This document shows positions 1 to 12,797 of a DNA stretch of 64,000 bases, piece by piece. The notes under the pieces were generated by a model, which was given only the letters and a program-made list of their open reading frames with translations, was not told the origin of the DNA and made no database searches. This DNA is from Punica granatum (lineage: Eukaryota > Streptophyta > Magnoliopsida > Myrtales > Lythraceae). A program made the position numbers and the translations under genes. Positions within the stretch are counted from its first letter, which is position 1; every line of letters begins with the position of its first letter. The stretch is taken from NCBI RefSeq assembly GCF_007655135.1, contig NC_045131.1, positions 29,062,001 through 29,126,000 on the forward strand. The letters are read 5' to 3'.

Positions 1-2
1 CC

Positions 3-146
3 GATGTGTTTAATGTGAAGCACCTGGTTCCTTACACAGGTGATAGTTCAGACGATGACGATTCAAGGGCGAATTCTCTCCACTCAGGGGAGAATGATGC
101 GGCAGAAGATTTGGTAAGTCGGTACCTAGAGAAAAATGGGTTCTGA
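3..146 (+). pseudogene. 3' end of a Ty3/gypsy polyprotein (integrase C-terminal tail)
   Basis: The last 47 codons of an open frame enter from the left edge and stop at 144-146. The peptide begins DVFNVKHLVPY, the segment seen near the end of plant gypsy (chromovirus-type) polyproteins just after the integrase, followed by an acidic serine/aspartate tail (GDSSDDDDSR). Only this piece is in the window, so whether the element is intact cannot be judged. Family assignment rests on the FNVKHLVPY motif and on the long non-coding segment that follows, as expected for a 3' LTR. It could instead be an isolated fragment. Confidence 0.7.
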
Positions 147-3100
147 CGAGCCTATTTCGAAGGAAATGGCCTCCAGAGCAAAACTCACCGCTTTGCTGTG
201 ATTTTTCAATATTTAAGGCAAATTCTATCGTTTAGGGTTTCAAACAGACAATTTTTTGTTAATTAGGGTGTTTTTGCAATTTTAGAAAAGTTTAGTTCTT
301 TTTATGCAATTTAGGTTTTCTTAAACCCTACTTAAGAAACGTGTAAGCCCTAGGGTTGAATCAGTTGTCTTTTTCATCAGTGAATAAAATTCAGAGCTTT
401 CGTGCTTTGTTCAATCTCGGATCGATTCGAGTTTGATGCATATTTTCTGGTATTCGTAGAATCAACAGGTATAGAAGGTCGTAGTTCCGGTATTCGTGCG
501 CGAATCAACGGGTCTGTGATAGGTTACTCGCGTGTACGATGCGTCAGTGATCCGGGTGGTTCGGTTCATAATCGGCTAGAAAACTTACATGCGCCTCTCG
601 ATGCTTTGCTTGGGATAGGTACAAAGCTCAAACCTAGTGGCATGTTCAAGACTTTATCTTTTGGTGGATCCGATAATCATGTGGATGACGTTATGAGATG
701 CATGTTTTGGTCGAAATAGCATGAACCGGTCATATGATTAAACTAGGACTTTTAAAATCATAACATGCGATGAAAACCAACCCAAGCATGAAATGGATTT
801 AATGAAAGTTGAGATTAAAATCAGTCGCATGGAATAGGAAAGATTCCACATGAAATGATTTGATCACTTGGTATCACAACTGGTGAATTGAGTGTTAATG
901 CAATTGTGTTTGTGTTCATGTATTTTGGATTGCTTAGTGTCATTTTGATTAAAACTTTACACGAACTAGTTTAATCAGGTAAAGTCGGTTTAAAATTGGA
1001 TTTAATTTCGGGAAGATCGGGAATTAGAACTCTCATCGAACGATCCATCAATGGCTAGCTCAACGGCTTGAAACCCGCAAACCAAAGCACTCGGTGAATC
1101 ACTTAACTTAATTGATTCCACACATATAGTAATTGGGACGATCCACTCGGCTAATTAATCCATTCGACTTTTAAATAAATAGCATGAACCGGTGAATAAT
1201 TTGTAATTGAGTGGATAAATCACGAATTGATAATCATGTCATTTTCTAAACCAATAATTTCTAGAAACTATCAAGACGCGTGGTTCGTGTTGCATGGATA
1301 TCTAAGAAGGGCTCGCGTGTCTTGACTCGGGTCTAGGCTCGATTTGAGGCGGAATATAGGAGTTCTTCCTAGACTACTTCAGGGCAGACCGATCGGTCTT
1401 CCGGCTCTCTCAGGGTTTACATATGACCTTGGTGTACCAGGAGATTGATCGACACTGGCTATCAGCTAAAGTGGCCCGCATCACGCAGTTTTACTTTTCC
1501 AAATCAATTTTTTCGTCTCAAAGGCAAGATCATCAGTTTATGATTTACCGATAACCCTAGGGTTAGAGTGACCAAAATACTCCGAGCCACGGGTAAAGAC
1601 GGGCAACCTGTATAGGCACAAGTCTTATTTGTATAGCCCTTTTTATTCGACTGAAGTGTTTCCGTCATTCTATCATAGATTCGAGTGCTCAAGGAATTGG
1701 ACCAGAGGCATGGGCGAGGATGATCCGTGAAAGGTTGTTCGGTCCCACATGGGTCATGTGTAGAGATCTTGGCACCCTCATGGTGTTTCGTGCCCCAATT
1801 TCCCTAAGTTTGTGCTTAGAAATTGTCAAAATAAAAAAAAAAAGATTAATCTCAAACCTGACTTAATCGAACACGTGCAAATTGTTAAGTAAAGGTTTAT
1901 GTTTCGGATTTCAGGCAAAAACACACTCTTGTCATAACTTGTTAAGCCCTCATCGTCACCAAATAGAATAATTTAAAATCAACTCATACATTCTAGACTT
2001 GACTATATATATCATGTTTGTCGTGTCCTTTAAAGTACCGTCGAATGCTATATACCCTTCCAGGGTGGTCCATGACCGATTCACATTAAATACATCATCT
2101 CGTTTGTCTGTTTAACATAGGAATTTGTTTTCCAAGCAAACCTGGTTCATAATTTGTTAATCATGCAAATCCGGCGATAACACACAATTTGTCTATTTTC
2201 TTCTGTCTTAATATGCTTTTTATCTGTTTTGTATGTTTTCATGCGGTTCGAGCCTGTGCCCATAGGATAACATACACATGGGGTCCAACGCCCCCGCATA
2301 TTGAGTGCGAAATGAAGTCTCGCCTTGAGTCACTGTCTTGACCCGTTTAGTATCTATGCGAAGGATGACCCGGATCAGGACACGTGAAATGAAGTTAGGC
2401 AATTACTCGGGAGCTCGATCGGTCCCATGGCTATCTTGAGGACCAGTCTGTCCTCTTGAAATTCGTCGGCTCGATCGGACCCGATCTCCGGCTCTCACAA
2501 GCCTGTGTTGTTTTAATTTTGGTTTCGGTCGTTCAAACCACACGGTGAGCATGAGTGGAATATTGGCCGAACGTGAGTTAACCGGGATTCATTTGTTGTA
2601 ATTTGTATTTATTCATTCGAGAGTACATTGTGAAGAATTTATTTGTACATTTTATTTATATAACCATCCTGTTCGACAAGCGTGGAGTCAGAGAGTCGGA
2701 ATTGGTCGAGTTGGTTTACAGGTCCCTGAGATGAGTGGGACCACATGAGTCACGGAACTGGTCCACACGGTGAACGGCCCATCGCGTTCCGGTGAGTCGA
2801 GATGCGAGGACGGTGGATCGATACCCTGACCCGAGGATCCGATTTTCTTTCGACCTCTTAAACCGGATTGATTGCTCCTACAAATTTGCAGTGTCAAAAT
2901 GAGTAAGATGAACGCAATTAAATCAAACCGTAAATGAATAAAAACGGCAAATCCCAGATAGATTAGAGTAATGAGAGGACGTACGGGATATAGCTCACAC
3001 GTAACAGAACCTCCAAATTTGGAACTTCGGGTTCTGCAAGACCATATGCCTTAGTAAACTAGGTGTATCCTTTATCCATAGATCTGGACAACTCACCGGC

Positions 3101-3244
3101 CCTCGACCTCCGGGTCGTAAATAAGTAGTGACGACCTCTTCTCATGCGTGTCCGTCACGCGTCCCCGATAAGGTCAACACTCCCAAGCTGAGCGATCGAT
3201 CGCACGCATGCGGGCCCCGAAGCAACGAAAATCGAGTCCGCACA
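147..3244 (+). mobile_element. Probable 3' untranslated region and long 3' LTR of the gypsy element
   Basis: No plausible coding region follows the polyprotein stop. The segment is richer in G+C than the DNA beyond about 3245 and repeats short motifs such as GATCGGTC and CTCGATCGG. The change to very AT-rich sequence near 3245, after a terminal CACA, is where an LTR could end, and a TG at about 197 could be its start. That would give an LTR of about 3 kb, long but known in chromovirus lineages. The 5' LTR lies outside the window, so the LTR boundaries are inferred only. Confidence 0.4.
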
Positions 3245-5328
3245 ATATAAAATTATTCAAATTCATGAAATTTAATTTATGTAATGTTAGAAGAATAAAG
3301 AACAAGCAAATATTAAATTATAAAAATTATTCTATAATTATCATTCTCTCATCAAATAGAAATAAAAGATTTTGAATTTTCAGAAATTTAATTTTTTTTA
3401 TATATAGATATAAAATTAATAATTGACATGATGTATATGAATTTATTGCATAAATTTAACAAGGATGATATTATATTATTTCATTGATATTCATTTTTCT
3501 ATTTTACCATGGTAATGATATAAACTAGTTTAAAATATGCAGTTTGTCTTAAACAGGACAACTGCAATTTTTTATGGCACTTCATGTCACAGTGCGAGGT
3601 TGCAAATTTTACAAAACTGACGGTTCCAAAATCATAATTTTTCATCACTATTTCTATATATCAAAATATTACAATGACTAACGCAACCTTTATGGTCCCG
3701 TTGTCTAATTAGTTAATTTGTGATGTGATACTTAACTGCATGGATTTAGGGGAAAAAAAGTACCCTTTGAAATTTGTACGTATACTCCACGTGCAATGCC
3801 TTTTTAACTAATATGTATTAAAAATGCATGTAGAGTAACTTGCAACTCAGAGAAAAAAAATAAATAAAAGAAAAAAAAATAAATGAAAAAAGAAACTAAC
3901 ACCCATCCTCAGCCCTTGTTGGGGTGTGGCTTCGCCTATTGCCGCCAACCCCTAGGATGAGGCCCCCAGCGAATTTTTGGTTCTCTTTTCGAAAAACTTA
4001 TGAGCTCGATTTCACTATTCTTATTTGCATAAATTATGAATTTAGTATTACTTTAATAAAGTATTTTATTAGTTGAAAGAAAGGATTTTTTCGTAGGGAA
4101 TACTCATCAATTTAACCAGGGGAGCTCGCACTTCGTTGCTGCAACCCGATTACAATGCATAAGTATTATATTATATTTGTTATTACACCATTATGCTGTC
4201 TTAAACACGAAATATTGAGTTTCTCTAAAACCAAAAAAAAATAATTGAACACTATCAATTAGTTTATGATACATTAATTTAGTGAATAAAACTTCAATGA
4301 TTGGATATAATACATGAAATATTAAATATTTACATACATATATATATTAACGAAATTTGAAAACTAAAGAATATTACAAGTTTTTATTTTTAAGTATTTG
4401 GTGAAAATTTATTTAAACAAATTTAATTTCTCAGTTATCTTTTTATATTGAGAGGTGGAAGAATTTAAATGGAGAAAATAAGTTAGAAAAGGGAAGAAAG
4501 AAGAAATGAATTATATAAATATTTATTCTAGTCACAAATATTTTGTATTAACTATATTATAAATTAATTTATATCATTATTTGTTGTGCGAAACATCTAT
4601 GCTATTATATAATACCAAATGTAACATAAGATTCAAAATTTACTTCGACAATATTTCCAAAATACATAGATGCTTGAGTTCATCAACAAATTTAATAAAA
4701 TCAACTAATTTTATAATATTTTCAAATTCATTGTTTCATTCTCTACTAATTTTATATAAATAAAACTTATGCATGATATTATTTTGAGGAAAATAAATAT
4801 GCACGTGAGTATCAAAATGGTATTCTACTCTATTTTAATAGGTAGTAATATAATTAGTTAAATCTATATGAAGTTAAGTTATATCAACTTTGAAATTTTT
4901 GTGGAGGATGTGAGAATTAATCAAAAGAAGGGACAAAGATGGAAAATATTCAAAATTTATTGGGAACTATAGGACACCTGTCCTCACAACAATTTTAGTA
5001 TATTTAGTATATATTTTCTATTCAAAGGTAACTCAAACATTATCTAAATCTAAGTTTATAATAATAAAAAAATTAAATATTTTAAAAAGATTAATTTATT
5101 TTAATTAAATAATAAAACATAGTAATTTCAAATCTTGTTCCACGTGTGTGTGAAATTGCTAGTTTTAATTTTATGTTTGAAAACATTGATTCTACATTCA
5201 CCTAATTATTCATTCTATTAGTATTACTGGACTTTTCTATCAAAAACTTAAAAAATAATCACTTATTTCAAAATTAATCACAAATTTCATAATTTGTAGA
5301 TGAGAGGAAATAGATTATGGGTGTTGTT
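3245..5328. other. AT-rich intergenic DNA without a recognisable gene
   Basis: Mostly A/T runs with frequent stops in all frames. A small GC-rich island at about 3900-3975 (containing AGCCCTTGTTGGGG) resembles the centre of the foldback elements further right. The stretch near 4119-4150 (GAGCTCGCACTTCGTTGCTGC) resembles a Helitron-type subterminal hairpin in minus orientation. Neither is complete enough to delimit an element. Confidence 0.5.
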
Positions 5329-5463
5329 GGCGTGATGCATTCAGAATTGAGAGTAAATCCGAAATACTCATTTTAGATACTTTATGCAACCAAACCATGG
5401 CATGGGTAATCCGAATAGAATTGACCCAGATTGGGAATACCCATTCCTTGCTGCCAAACACGC
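5329..5463. repeat. Possible small MITE
   Basis: The segment starts GGCGTGATGC and ends with the complement of GGCGTGTTTGGC, giving short imperfect terminal inverted repeats around about 115 bp with an internal foldback (GGGTAATCC against GGAATACCC). I found no clear target-site duplication, so the superfamily is not assigned. The GGCGTG terminus is shared with the candidate at 18154. Confidence 0.35.
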
Positions 5464-7131
5464 CTTACTGTATTGGCATAATAGATAGCCACCTTAGAAC
5501 CAAAAGTATAGTCTAGGTTGAATCTTCACTAGTAAGACACACGTTCCTCTCTATTTCGTTTTACATATTCTTGTACTAGATTCATAATCATAGCGATAAA
5601 AATGAGAAACATTTTTTTATTAACCGAATTTGGACATTATCCTTTAATGGGCCCGGTTAGTCTTGAACCTTGAATATTTCGAATACCAGTTTTGCATACT
5701 CAAAAAAAAATATGTATATATTTATATGTACATGAAATTAATGTTCTTATTGATATAGGGATATGCCAAAGTGTCAAAATCTGTGTATAAACTCTAAAGT
5801 CAGGAAGTATCATTAGGGTCCACTTACATAGTACACATATGCATTCTTATGTAGTTGAAGACCAGTGCACTGTGTGAGTTAAAATTAATCTACATGGAGA
5901 CATGTTGCATGGAAATTTAGGTTGTGTTTGATTACAATTTAATTAAATAAGTGCTTAAAAGTTAATTATATGGGAAAATGAATAGGAAAGAAAGAGAAAC
6001 ATGAAAGATAATGGTCTCATCTACTTAATTGTTGAGTAAAAAATACTCAATACGTAATAAGCAAAAAAATTTGACTAACTGAAATAAGTCATTTTTTACT
6101 TATTGTTGCTCTGTTTCCCTCACAAAATATTTTTTTTATCCTTATTGGTGCTCTATTTTCCTCTACAATTTTTATCCACATTAATATTTAATTACTTCGA
6201 AAACAAGGAGAACCTAGGTTGGCATATGTAATAGATGAAATTGTAGAGCAAATATATATCTGTAGTTTTGGTGAGACAGTGACTCTAGATTTGAGGAAGA
6301 AAAAGTTGAGGCTTGGGATAATATTGCATCCAATCAGGGTGGCAGCTTCCAATCAAGGATGGCAGCTTATGCATAAGATACCAGACGTGTGCCTGCGGGC
6401 AGGACTAAAATAGAAAAATTCTGAAAAGGAAAAAGTGACGTAGAAAGAAAGGGGTGAGAGAGGAGAAAAATAATAAAATTCTGAAGAAAAGTGACGTAAA
6501 GAGAAAGGGCTGAGAGTGGAGAGAAAATAAGGGAAATGAGATCCGTGGAGAAGAGACAGAGGATAGTTGTTTTTGTGATTTTATCATTTTATCTTTTATC
6601 CTATGGTTATTGTAAATTCAAACATATGTAATAAGGGTAAAATCGGAAAGAAAAAATTAGACGAAAATCTACTACTCATATATAATAATAATAGATAAGA
6701 GAAAATTTTCAGTATTTTTTCTAGTCACATAAAGTACTAGCAAGATAGCATAAACAAACGAATATGATGTTCAATGCGCAGTTATTAACAGTAAATTTGT
6801 TAATAAGAACTTTTTTTTATGTCTCATCACCTTAACATGATTAAGGAATCATCTAAGATACTAGGCGGTAGTGGCAGAAGATACCTTTATTGGCAGCAAA
6901 TATAAAATTTCATAAGGACTAATCAAAGTTGCGAGATGATTATATAATCCTTTTAAAAAGTTTTTAGGCTTTCTTGGATGCTACTTATGATAAATATCTA
7001 TATACATGTCAAGTTAATAGGATGATTAATTGGTGGTCAAAACATAGGATATATACTTGAAGAAATTCCATAGTCAGGTTTTCATTAAAAAAAAATCATA
7101 ATCAGGTATCAATCTATTGGAATAAATTGCA
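5464..7131. other. AT-rich intergenic DNA
   Basis: No gene recognised. It contains the tandem repeat described at 6415 and a short direct repeat near 6330-6370, where CCAATCAGGGTGGCAGCTT recurs as CCAATCAAGGATGGCAGCTT. Confidence 0.5.
6415..6531. repeat. Tandem direct repeat, two units of about 58 bp
   Basis: Unit one (6415-6474) and unit two (6475-6531) both begin AAAATTCTGAA, carry GTGACGTA in the middle and end with a GAGAG-rich stretch. They differ by a few substitutions and a small indel, so the duplication is not recent. Confidence 0.75.
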
Positions 7132-7157
7132 CTAGGGCGGAGGCCGCGCGATGCGGT
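7132..7157 (-). mobile_element. Helitron-like 3' terminus
   Basis: Read on the minus strand, a GC-rich hairpin (CCGC ... GCGG) is followed by a short spacer and CTAG, then T in the flank. A hairpin a few bases before CTRR with insertion next to T is the known 3' end of Helitrons. The element would extend rightward from here. Its 5' end was not located. Confidence 0.4.
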
Positions 7158-8442
7158 GGATCTCCAAAAGAATTTTCAATCAACAATAATAATTTCACAT
7201 AATCGAAATGTGATAAGGGATATTAATAATAATATCAAAAAAATATTAACAAATTAATATAGTGAACCTTATTTTCAAATAGATAGAGCAATATAATTTT
7301 GTGACTATCCTAATTCAATAAACATATAGACGTGGAGGAAATAATTTATACATGGAAGGGCATAACTTATATATATATATATACTATATAAGTATGCTAT
7401 ATGTCTAAATAATTTTATTTGATTGATAATATTATTTTAATATATATATATTTATATTATACCACTATTTATTTATAAATAACGTATAATTTGAGTTAAT
7501 TTCCCTCGAAAAGCATACTCAAATCTTACAAAGTATAAATAGAACAAAAAGGACTTAAATGTAGAAATAAATTAAAAAGAGTTTAGCGGTAATATTTTTT
7601 ATAGGGATAGGCACATGGTGGTTAATGGGTGTGACTTCTTTCGTGAAAATTTAAGTTCAAATCAATCTAAATGCCATATATCGTGATGCTCACTATTGAA
7701 AACCCTACACGATTTGCGCTAGATTTGTCAAACTGACTTGTAGGATATTCACATAGAATTAGTCATGCGAAATCTAGAGCTCATTGTATATATAATATAT
7801 ATAACAATTTTTTTCATCGGTGAAATACAATGTAGAACAAAAATTTTAAAGAGAGGAAAGTGTAAAAAGAGGAGGAACAAAAATTTTGAAAGAGAAGAAA
7901 GGGTAAAAGGGGGAGGGTGGGCAGGGAATTTTTTTTTTCAATTAAATGAGGGAAATAAAAGGGTGAAAAAAGCCATTCCCAAAGACCGAACCCTAGACGT
8001 GCTAGAAACGGGCATTGGGCTTGAACCACTACACCAACCACACCAATCATGCATCCTAACATTGCCTTCATACTTGAAACACAATACTTGGGGTAAAACA
8101 ATGAAAAATTGAGCCAAATTTGAGGGTGCAACACGTGGATTCCTCGGGAAATGGAGGGACGAGGTTTAATTGTTTTATGAATTCTCGAGATATTGAAAAG
8201 GAAATTTTCGGTATTATTACTTTATTAGCCAACTATATTTCATAGTCTGGATTATTTTATTTGACTTAGCAATGTTAAGAAGCAAGTATCGTTTACATTC
8301 CTCTGGACGTCCGTACATCAATGTAATTCTATTCCCTCCAATGTGCATTTTGTTTTTGTTTAATATATGTATCTACTATCATACATATATGCTACTTCAA
8401 CTTCCTGCACATAAAACTGGAATAGGAAAGAATTAATTCATG
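7158..8442. other. Intergenic DNA downstream of the PMEI gene
   Basis: AT-rich, with (TA)n at about 7368-7382. A segment near 7850-8110 is purine-rich and open on one strand for about 100 codons, but shows no family resemblance or codon structure. Confidence 0.45.
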
Positions 8443-8985
8443 TCACGGTTGGACTAGGTAATGAACTGTCACAATAGACATGGTTATGAGAATCCTCATC
8501 TGCCTGTTCCGGTCTGCGAGGGGGTTCGCAGGATATGGCGGCGTGATATAGTAGGAGGTGCAGCTCCCTAGGGCTCGGGGCATTACCCTCTCAGCATCGA
8601 CCACACTCTGATAATCCCCGTTGTTAAAGTAACCAGAAGCTTCTTGGAACTGCCGGAGGATGAGCGCATAGGCGTTCTCGCATGCCATGAGAGCATACTT
8701 GTCTGGACCCTCAGGCGCATTATGAAGCAGGAGGGCAGCGTAGTAGTGGCTGTTTGTCGCATTGACAATCGACTGGTCGATTGTGATCTGAGTTAGGGTT
8801 TTTAAGTCGGGCGATCGAGAGTCGAGGTTCTCATGGAACGTATTGTAGCAGAAGCCGAACTCCTCCATTTGGCGGCAGATCCTTGTGATCATATCTTCTA
8901 TGTTAGTGTCACAGATAATAGGGGAAATGCAGAGGAGGACAGTGGCAAGAGGGAAGAACAACGAGAATGGACGAAGAGAAGCCAT
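8443..8985 (-). CDS. PMEI/invertase-inhibitor family protein (intronless)
   Basis: The 180-residue product has a hydrophobic signal peptide (about residues 1-25), then a four-helix inhibitor domain. Four cysteines fit the family pairing: C37 and C46 in the N-terminal hairpin, and C102 and C142 in the helical bundle. Length and spacing match plant pectin methylesterase inhibitors and cell-wall/vacuolar invertase inhibitors. From sequence alone the target enzyme (pectin methylesterase or acid invertase) cannot be decided. The divergent motifs recall the group annotated as putative invertase inhibitors. The protein should be secreted to the apoplast. The ATG at 8983-8985 is chosen because the signal peptide follows directly, and a TATA box lies about 90 bp upstream. 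No intron is needed, as is usual in this family. No neighbouring host gene lies within 17 kb. Confidence 0.9.
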   Translation of the reverse strand: MASLRPFSLFFPLATVLLCISPIICDTNIEDMITRICRQMEEFGFCYNTFHENLDSRSPDLKTLTQITIDQSIVNATNSHYYAALLLHNAPEGPDKYALMACENAYALILRQFQEASGYFNNGDYQSVVDAERVMPRALGSCTSYYITPPYPANPLADRNRQMRILITMSIVTVHYLVQP

Positions 8986-9075
8986 GAGCGTCGGTTTCGA
9001 GCACTGAACAAGAAGGGCAAACCTAGCTAGGTTTTTTCTTTTTTATGGAGACCTCCAGCTAGATTTGGGGTGTTT

Positions 9076-9083
9076 TTTATATA
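9076..9083 (-). promoter_or_regulatory. TATA box of the PMEI-like gene
   Basis: On the minus strand this reads TATATAAA, about 90 bp before the start codon at 8985, leaving room for a leader of roughly 60 bases. It was assigned by position only. Confidence 0.55.
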
Positions 9084-9735
9084 CATGAAAGTTCAAGAAA
9101 ATATTTGCATTGCTAGTAAGCTAATCAATAAAAGGATCGAGGAATTACGGCAGTATGAGATTTATATATGCTTTTTTCTTTTATTTTTATATATGTTCAT
9201 CTAATGAAAGTGAGAAATAAAAATACCATAAGGTGATTTAAAAAATATATATATATTGTTTTGGTAAGTTCGTGAATGATAAGAAATAGAAGAAATATTA
9301 TCCTATTTATGGATCATGACTAAGCAATAGGATAAGATGATAGAAGGATATCGCTTACTGTATCCTCAGCAATTCGGGTGCAATATTATTGAGCTTGATA
9401 ATTTTTCCAATTATGCAGAAATTTTGTGTAATCACTTTTGGTTATACAATATTTTCCAATATGGATTAGCATTAAAAACTATATAATGATTATACACAGG
9501 CTCTCAATCCTTTTTTTCCTTTTCTTTTGGGTGAAAGGCTACATTTTGTGTGAACTTGGTATCCAGAAGCCCAATATACTAATCCAATCAAGTCAGGTTG
9601 ACCTACTAAGCCATAAAGTTCTCACAGTATTAATTTCTCTATTTACAAGACTCGAATCTAAGACCTTATTTAAGATGAACAAATGTGAATATCTGAACCA
9701 ATTCATGTTGGTAATTTTTTATACTGTTACAAATA

Positions 9736-10354
9736 GGGAAAAAAAACACTTTTGATTCTCAATTTTTGTTGCTTTTACATTTCTGTCCTAAGTTTTTTCT
9801 TTGCCAATCATGTCCTGAATCTTCCATACTTTTGCCTCTTCAGTCCTACTGTCACTTTTCTGTTAAAGGATGTTGACGTGGATTTTGAAGCCAATAGGAA
9901 AAAGCCACATGTCACATAATATTGATTTAATAATTTTTCAAAATAAAAATTCAATTTTCAAAAAATAAAAACAAAAAGAAATGGAGGATGGGAATGGAAC
10001 TATCAGAGAGGGAGGGAGGAGCCGTGGGCTTCAGCCAGCGGCCTCAACTCCACATCGGAGGTCGCCGGCATCCTCTAGGGACACCGACAAACTTAGAGGT
10101 GGGGTTAAGACCGATCGATTGACCTAGCCTCTCCCTCCCTCTTTGATTTCCTTCAGCCAAACCCTTTCTTTATTTTTCTTTTAAAATTTGAAAATTAATT
10201 AAAATCCACATCAGCATCCGTTAACGAAAAAAGTGACGATACGACTGAAGTGACAAAAATGTGGAAGGTTGAGGACAAGATTAGCCAAAAGAAAGGTTTA
10301 GGACTAAAATGGTAGAATTGCCAAAAGTTGATGACCAAAAGTATCTTTTTACCC
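9736..10354. mobile_element. Foldback (Mutator-like) element with long terminal inverted repeats
   Basis: The left arm (about 9736-9915) and right arm (about 10190-10354) are long imperfect inverted repeats. Both read GGGNAAAAAG..CACTTTTG inward, later share TCACTTTT, and have GTTGACGTGGATTTT against its counterpart. The interior (10000-10150) is a GC-rich island. Arm length and the shared subterminal block (CCACRTCAGCATC, GTTAACG) link it to the element at 16087. I did not find a clean 9-bp target-site duplication here. No transposase is encoded, so it is non-autonomous. Confidence 0.7.
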
Positions 10355-12766
10355 TAATATGTATAATATTAGTTTTCAGTCTCCAAGCAATGCACATATT
10401 TTTTTACATATAGTAATATTTTAAAACTAAATTTACTTCTTATGAACAATAAGCATTTTCAATGATTAATTTTAATTCCAAATAATAAAATTTAATACAT
10501 TAGACTTTAGACTAATATTAAATGGTTTAGTGACAAATTTACAATTAACTTTCATATTTAAGCGTGTATTACATATTAATTTAGCATTTAGAAATTAAAG
10601 AGTTGGCTATATACATTAAATTCAATTGTAGAAACTTAATTTTCTTATTTTCAATATAATATTTTTTTATATGCCTGCTATTAAATGATATATTTTTTTT
10701 ATTTTTTTATAATTTTGTGGAGTTAGCACTTTGATATAATTTTTTAAAATCCTGTATTTATCATTTTTCAATGAAAACTATGCTCAATAGCTTCTAGAAT
10801 CCTTTTTTAATGTACATGATATATTTATTAATCACTGACATAACACACGGATAATTACATATATTTAGCTCAGACAAAAAAATATCATCTCACAAAATTT
10901 TCACAATATAAGTTGCTCGAAAGTCTTAACTTCAAGTGTTAAATTTTCTATTCTTTTTAATATGATCATAAATTTATAGAGTCAGTAGTTTGTAATAATT
11001 TGTACATATGCGTAATTAATTATTTTAGAGACAAAATTACTCAATATTCATTTCCACATTAATATATTTTATATCATCCACAATACTTTCAAAATATAAT
11101 TGTTGCATTTATTAATAGCAATTATTGCAAAATGTAGTCAATTTACTTTGTATAATTATAAAACTATTCGATATCAATTTTCACAGTTGTTTATATATAT
11201 ATATATATATATCTAATTCATGTAATATCATTTAGAATAATTAGTATATCTATCGATAGCATTTATTCAAAAAATATGGCCAATTTTACTATATACGATA
11301 GATCATAGATTTTGCAATTGCATCATATTATGTTATGTATGAAGATTTTTATTATTCCTATATTTTTTGGTAGATTCGTTAGAACCATTTGATAAAATCT
11401 GCTTCTTCACCAAGAAATATTGCATTTTTACGAGCAATAATTGTTAATTAGCATATGCATTTCTTATTATTCTTTTCTTTTTTATATTATTATTCCAATT
11501 TATCTTCTTTTTTTAGAGAGTGGTTGCACCAAGAATAGCCGCTGCTTTTTTATATTAGTACAAGTTCATCGAATTAGTGGTTTTGATGTTTTAATTTTGT
11601 CTATGAAATAATTTAATATTTTTAAAACTAATATCTTATGAAGTTCTCATTTAAAATACTGGATTTAAATTTTTTGACCTTTTTGTTGAAATATAAGTGA
11701 CTTTTAGTAATTTAGATTTTAATGTAAACCTTAATTTGTATATATAATATAGAACTTATTTGTTTTACAGTATACTTTCTGTATTATTAGTGTAAGTTAA
11801 TTATATATATTATATTTATTTTTAGAATATCAATAGCATTTATTATGGGTATTTATTACTCGACATAGTTTGCTTTACTATGTACTAGAGTTCTAACTCG
11901 TGCATTGCGCAGGTTTATTTTTCAATAATAATTGATCAATGCTTTTAAAGAAAATTTTAATTTTTTAGAATAGTAAAAAATTTCAATAATAACAAAAAAA
12001 ATTTAATTGATAATCCTACGAAAATCCTAATATAGTTTTCAATCTCAAGCGTTGCACAATTTTGTTTATGTAGAATAATTATTCACATTACTTACAGGTG
12101 AACTTACTTCTTATGAGTAATAAGAATTTTCAACAATTAATTTCTAATTCAAGAAATAATTTCTAATAAATAAGATTTTAGACTAATACTTAACAGTTTA
12201 GTGACAATTTTGCATATAATATTTATATTTAAAGTGCATTGAATATTTATTTAATCATTTGTATCTTATGTGAAATCCTTATATGCATTAAGTTCAAATA
12301 TAAAAACTTGTTTTTTGCAAATTTTATATATAAAATTTTCTAATATTTCTGACATCATATGTTAAATTCTTATTTAAATTGTGTAGAATTAGTACTTGTT
12401 ATATAATTCTTTTTAAGACTTGTAATAATTATTTTTCAATGAAAATATGCTCAATAATTTTCTAACTACTTAATTAGTTTAATATACATTGCATATTAAT
12501 ATGATACACAAATAAATTATAAATATTTAGTACGAACATACAAATGTCAAATCTCGCACGTTTTCGTCTATATATTGTTAAGCAAAATGATTAAATTTAA
12601 GCATTAAATTTCTACTCTTTTTAATATGATCATATATTCATATAATTTAGCGGTTTGTGATAAATCGTATAGATACTTAATTGTTTATTTTTTGTGTAAA
12701 TTATTCAATATCCATTTTCACATCCATTTATTGTAATTTATGTATACATGTTATTTTTTAGTATAA
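10355..12766. other. Very AT-rich intergenic DNA with Helitron-like relics
   Basis: No gene recognised. Motifs of the type GCATTGCGCAGG, GCAATGCAC or GCGTTGCAC close to CTAG or ACTA recur at about 10390, 11885 and 12045, in the same orientation as the clearer Helitron-like end at 12767. A (TA)n tract lies at about 11186-11211. Confidence 0.5.
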
Positions 12767-12797
12767 CTAGAAAATTCACCACGTGCATTGCACGTGG
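12767..12797 (-). mobile_element. Helitron-like 3' terminus with perfect hairpin
   Basis: Read on the minus strand, the perfect hairpin CCACGTGC-AAT-GCACGTGG (12779-12797) is followed by eight bases, then CTAG and a T in the flank. This is a textbook arrangement for a Helitron 3' end. The 8-bp stem contains a G-box (CACGTG) in each arm. The element would extend rightward. Its 5' end (TC) was not identified, and no Rep/helicase coding sequence is present. Confidence 0.6.

Noticed and set aside
402..719. Open frame of 105 codons in the presumed gypsy LTR
   Set aside because: It starts at GTG, has no family resemblance and lies within probable LTR sequence.
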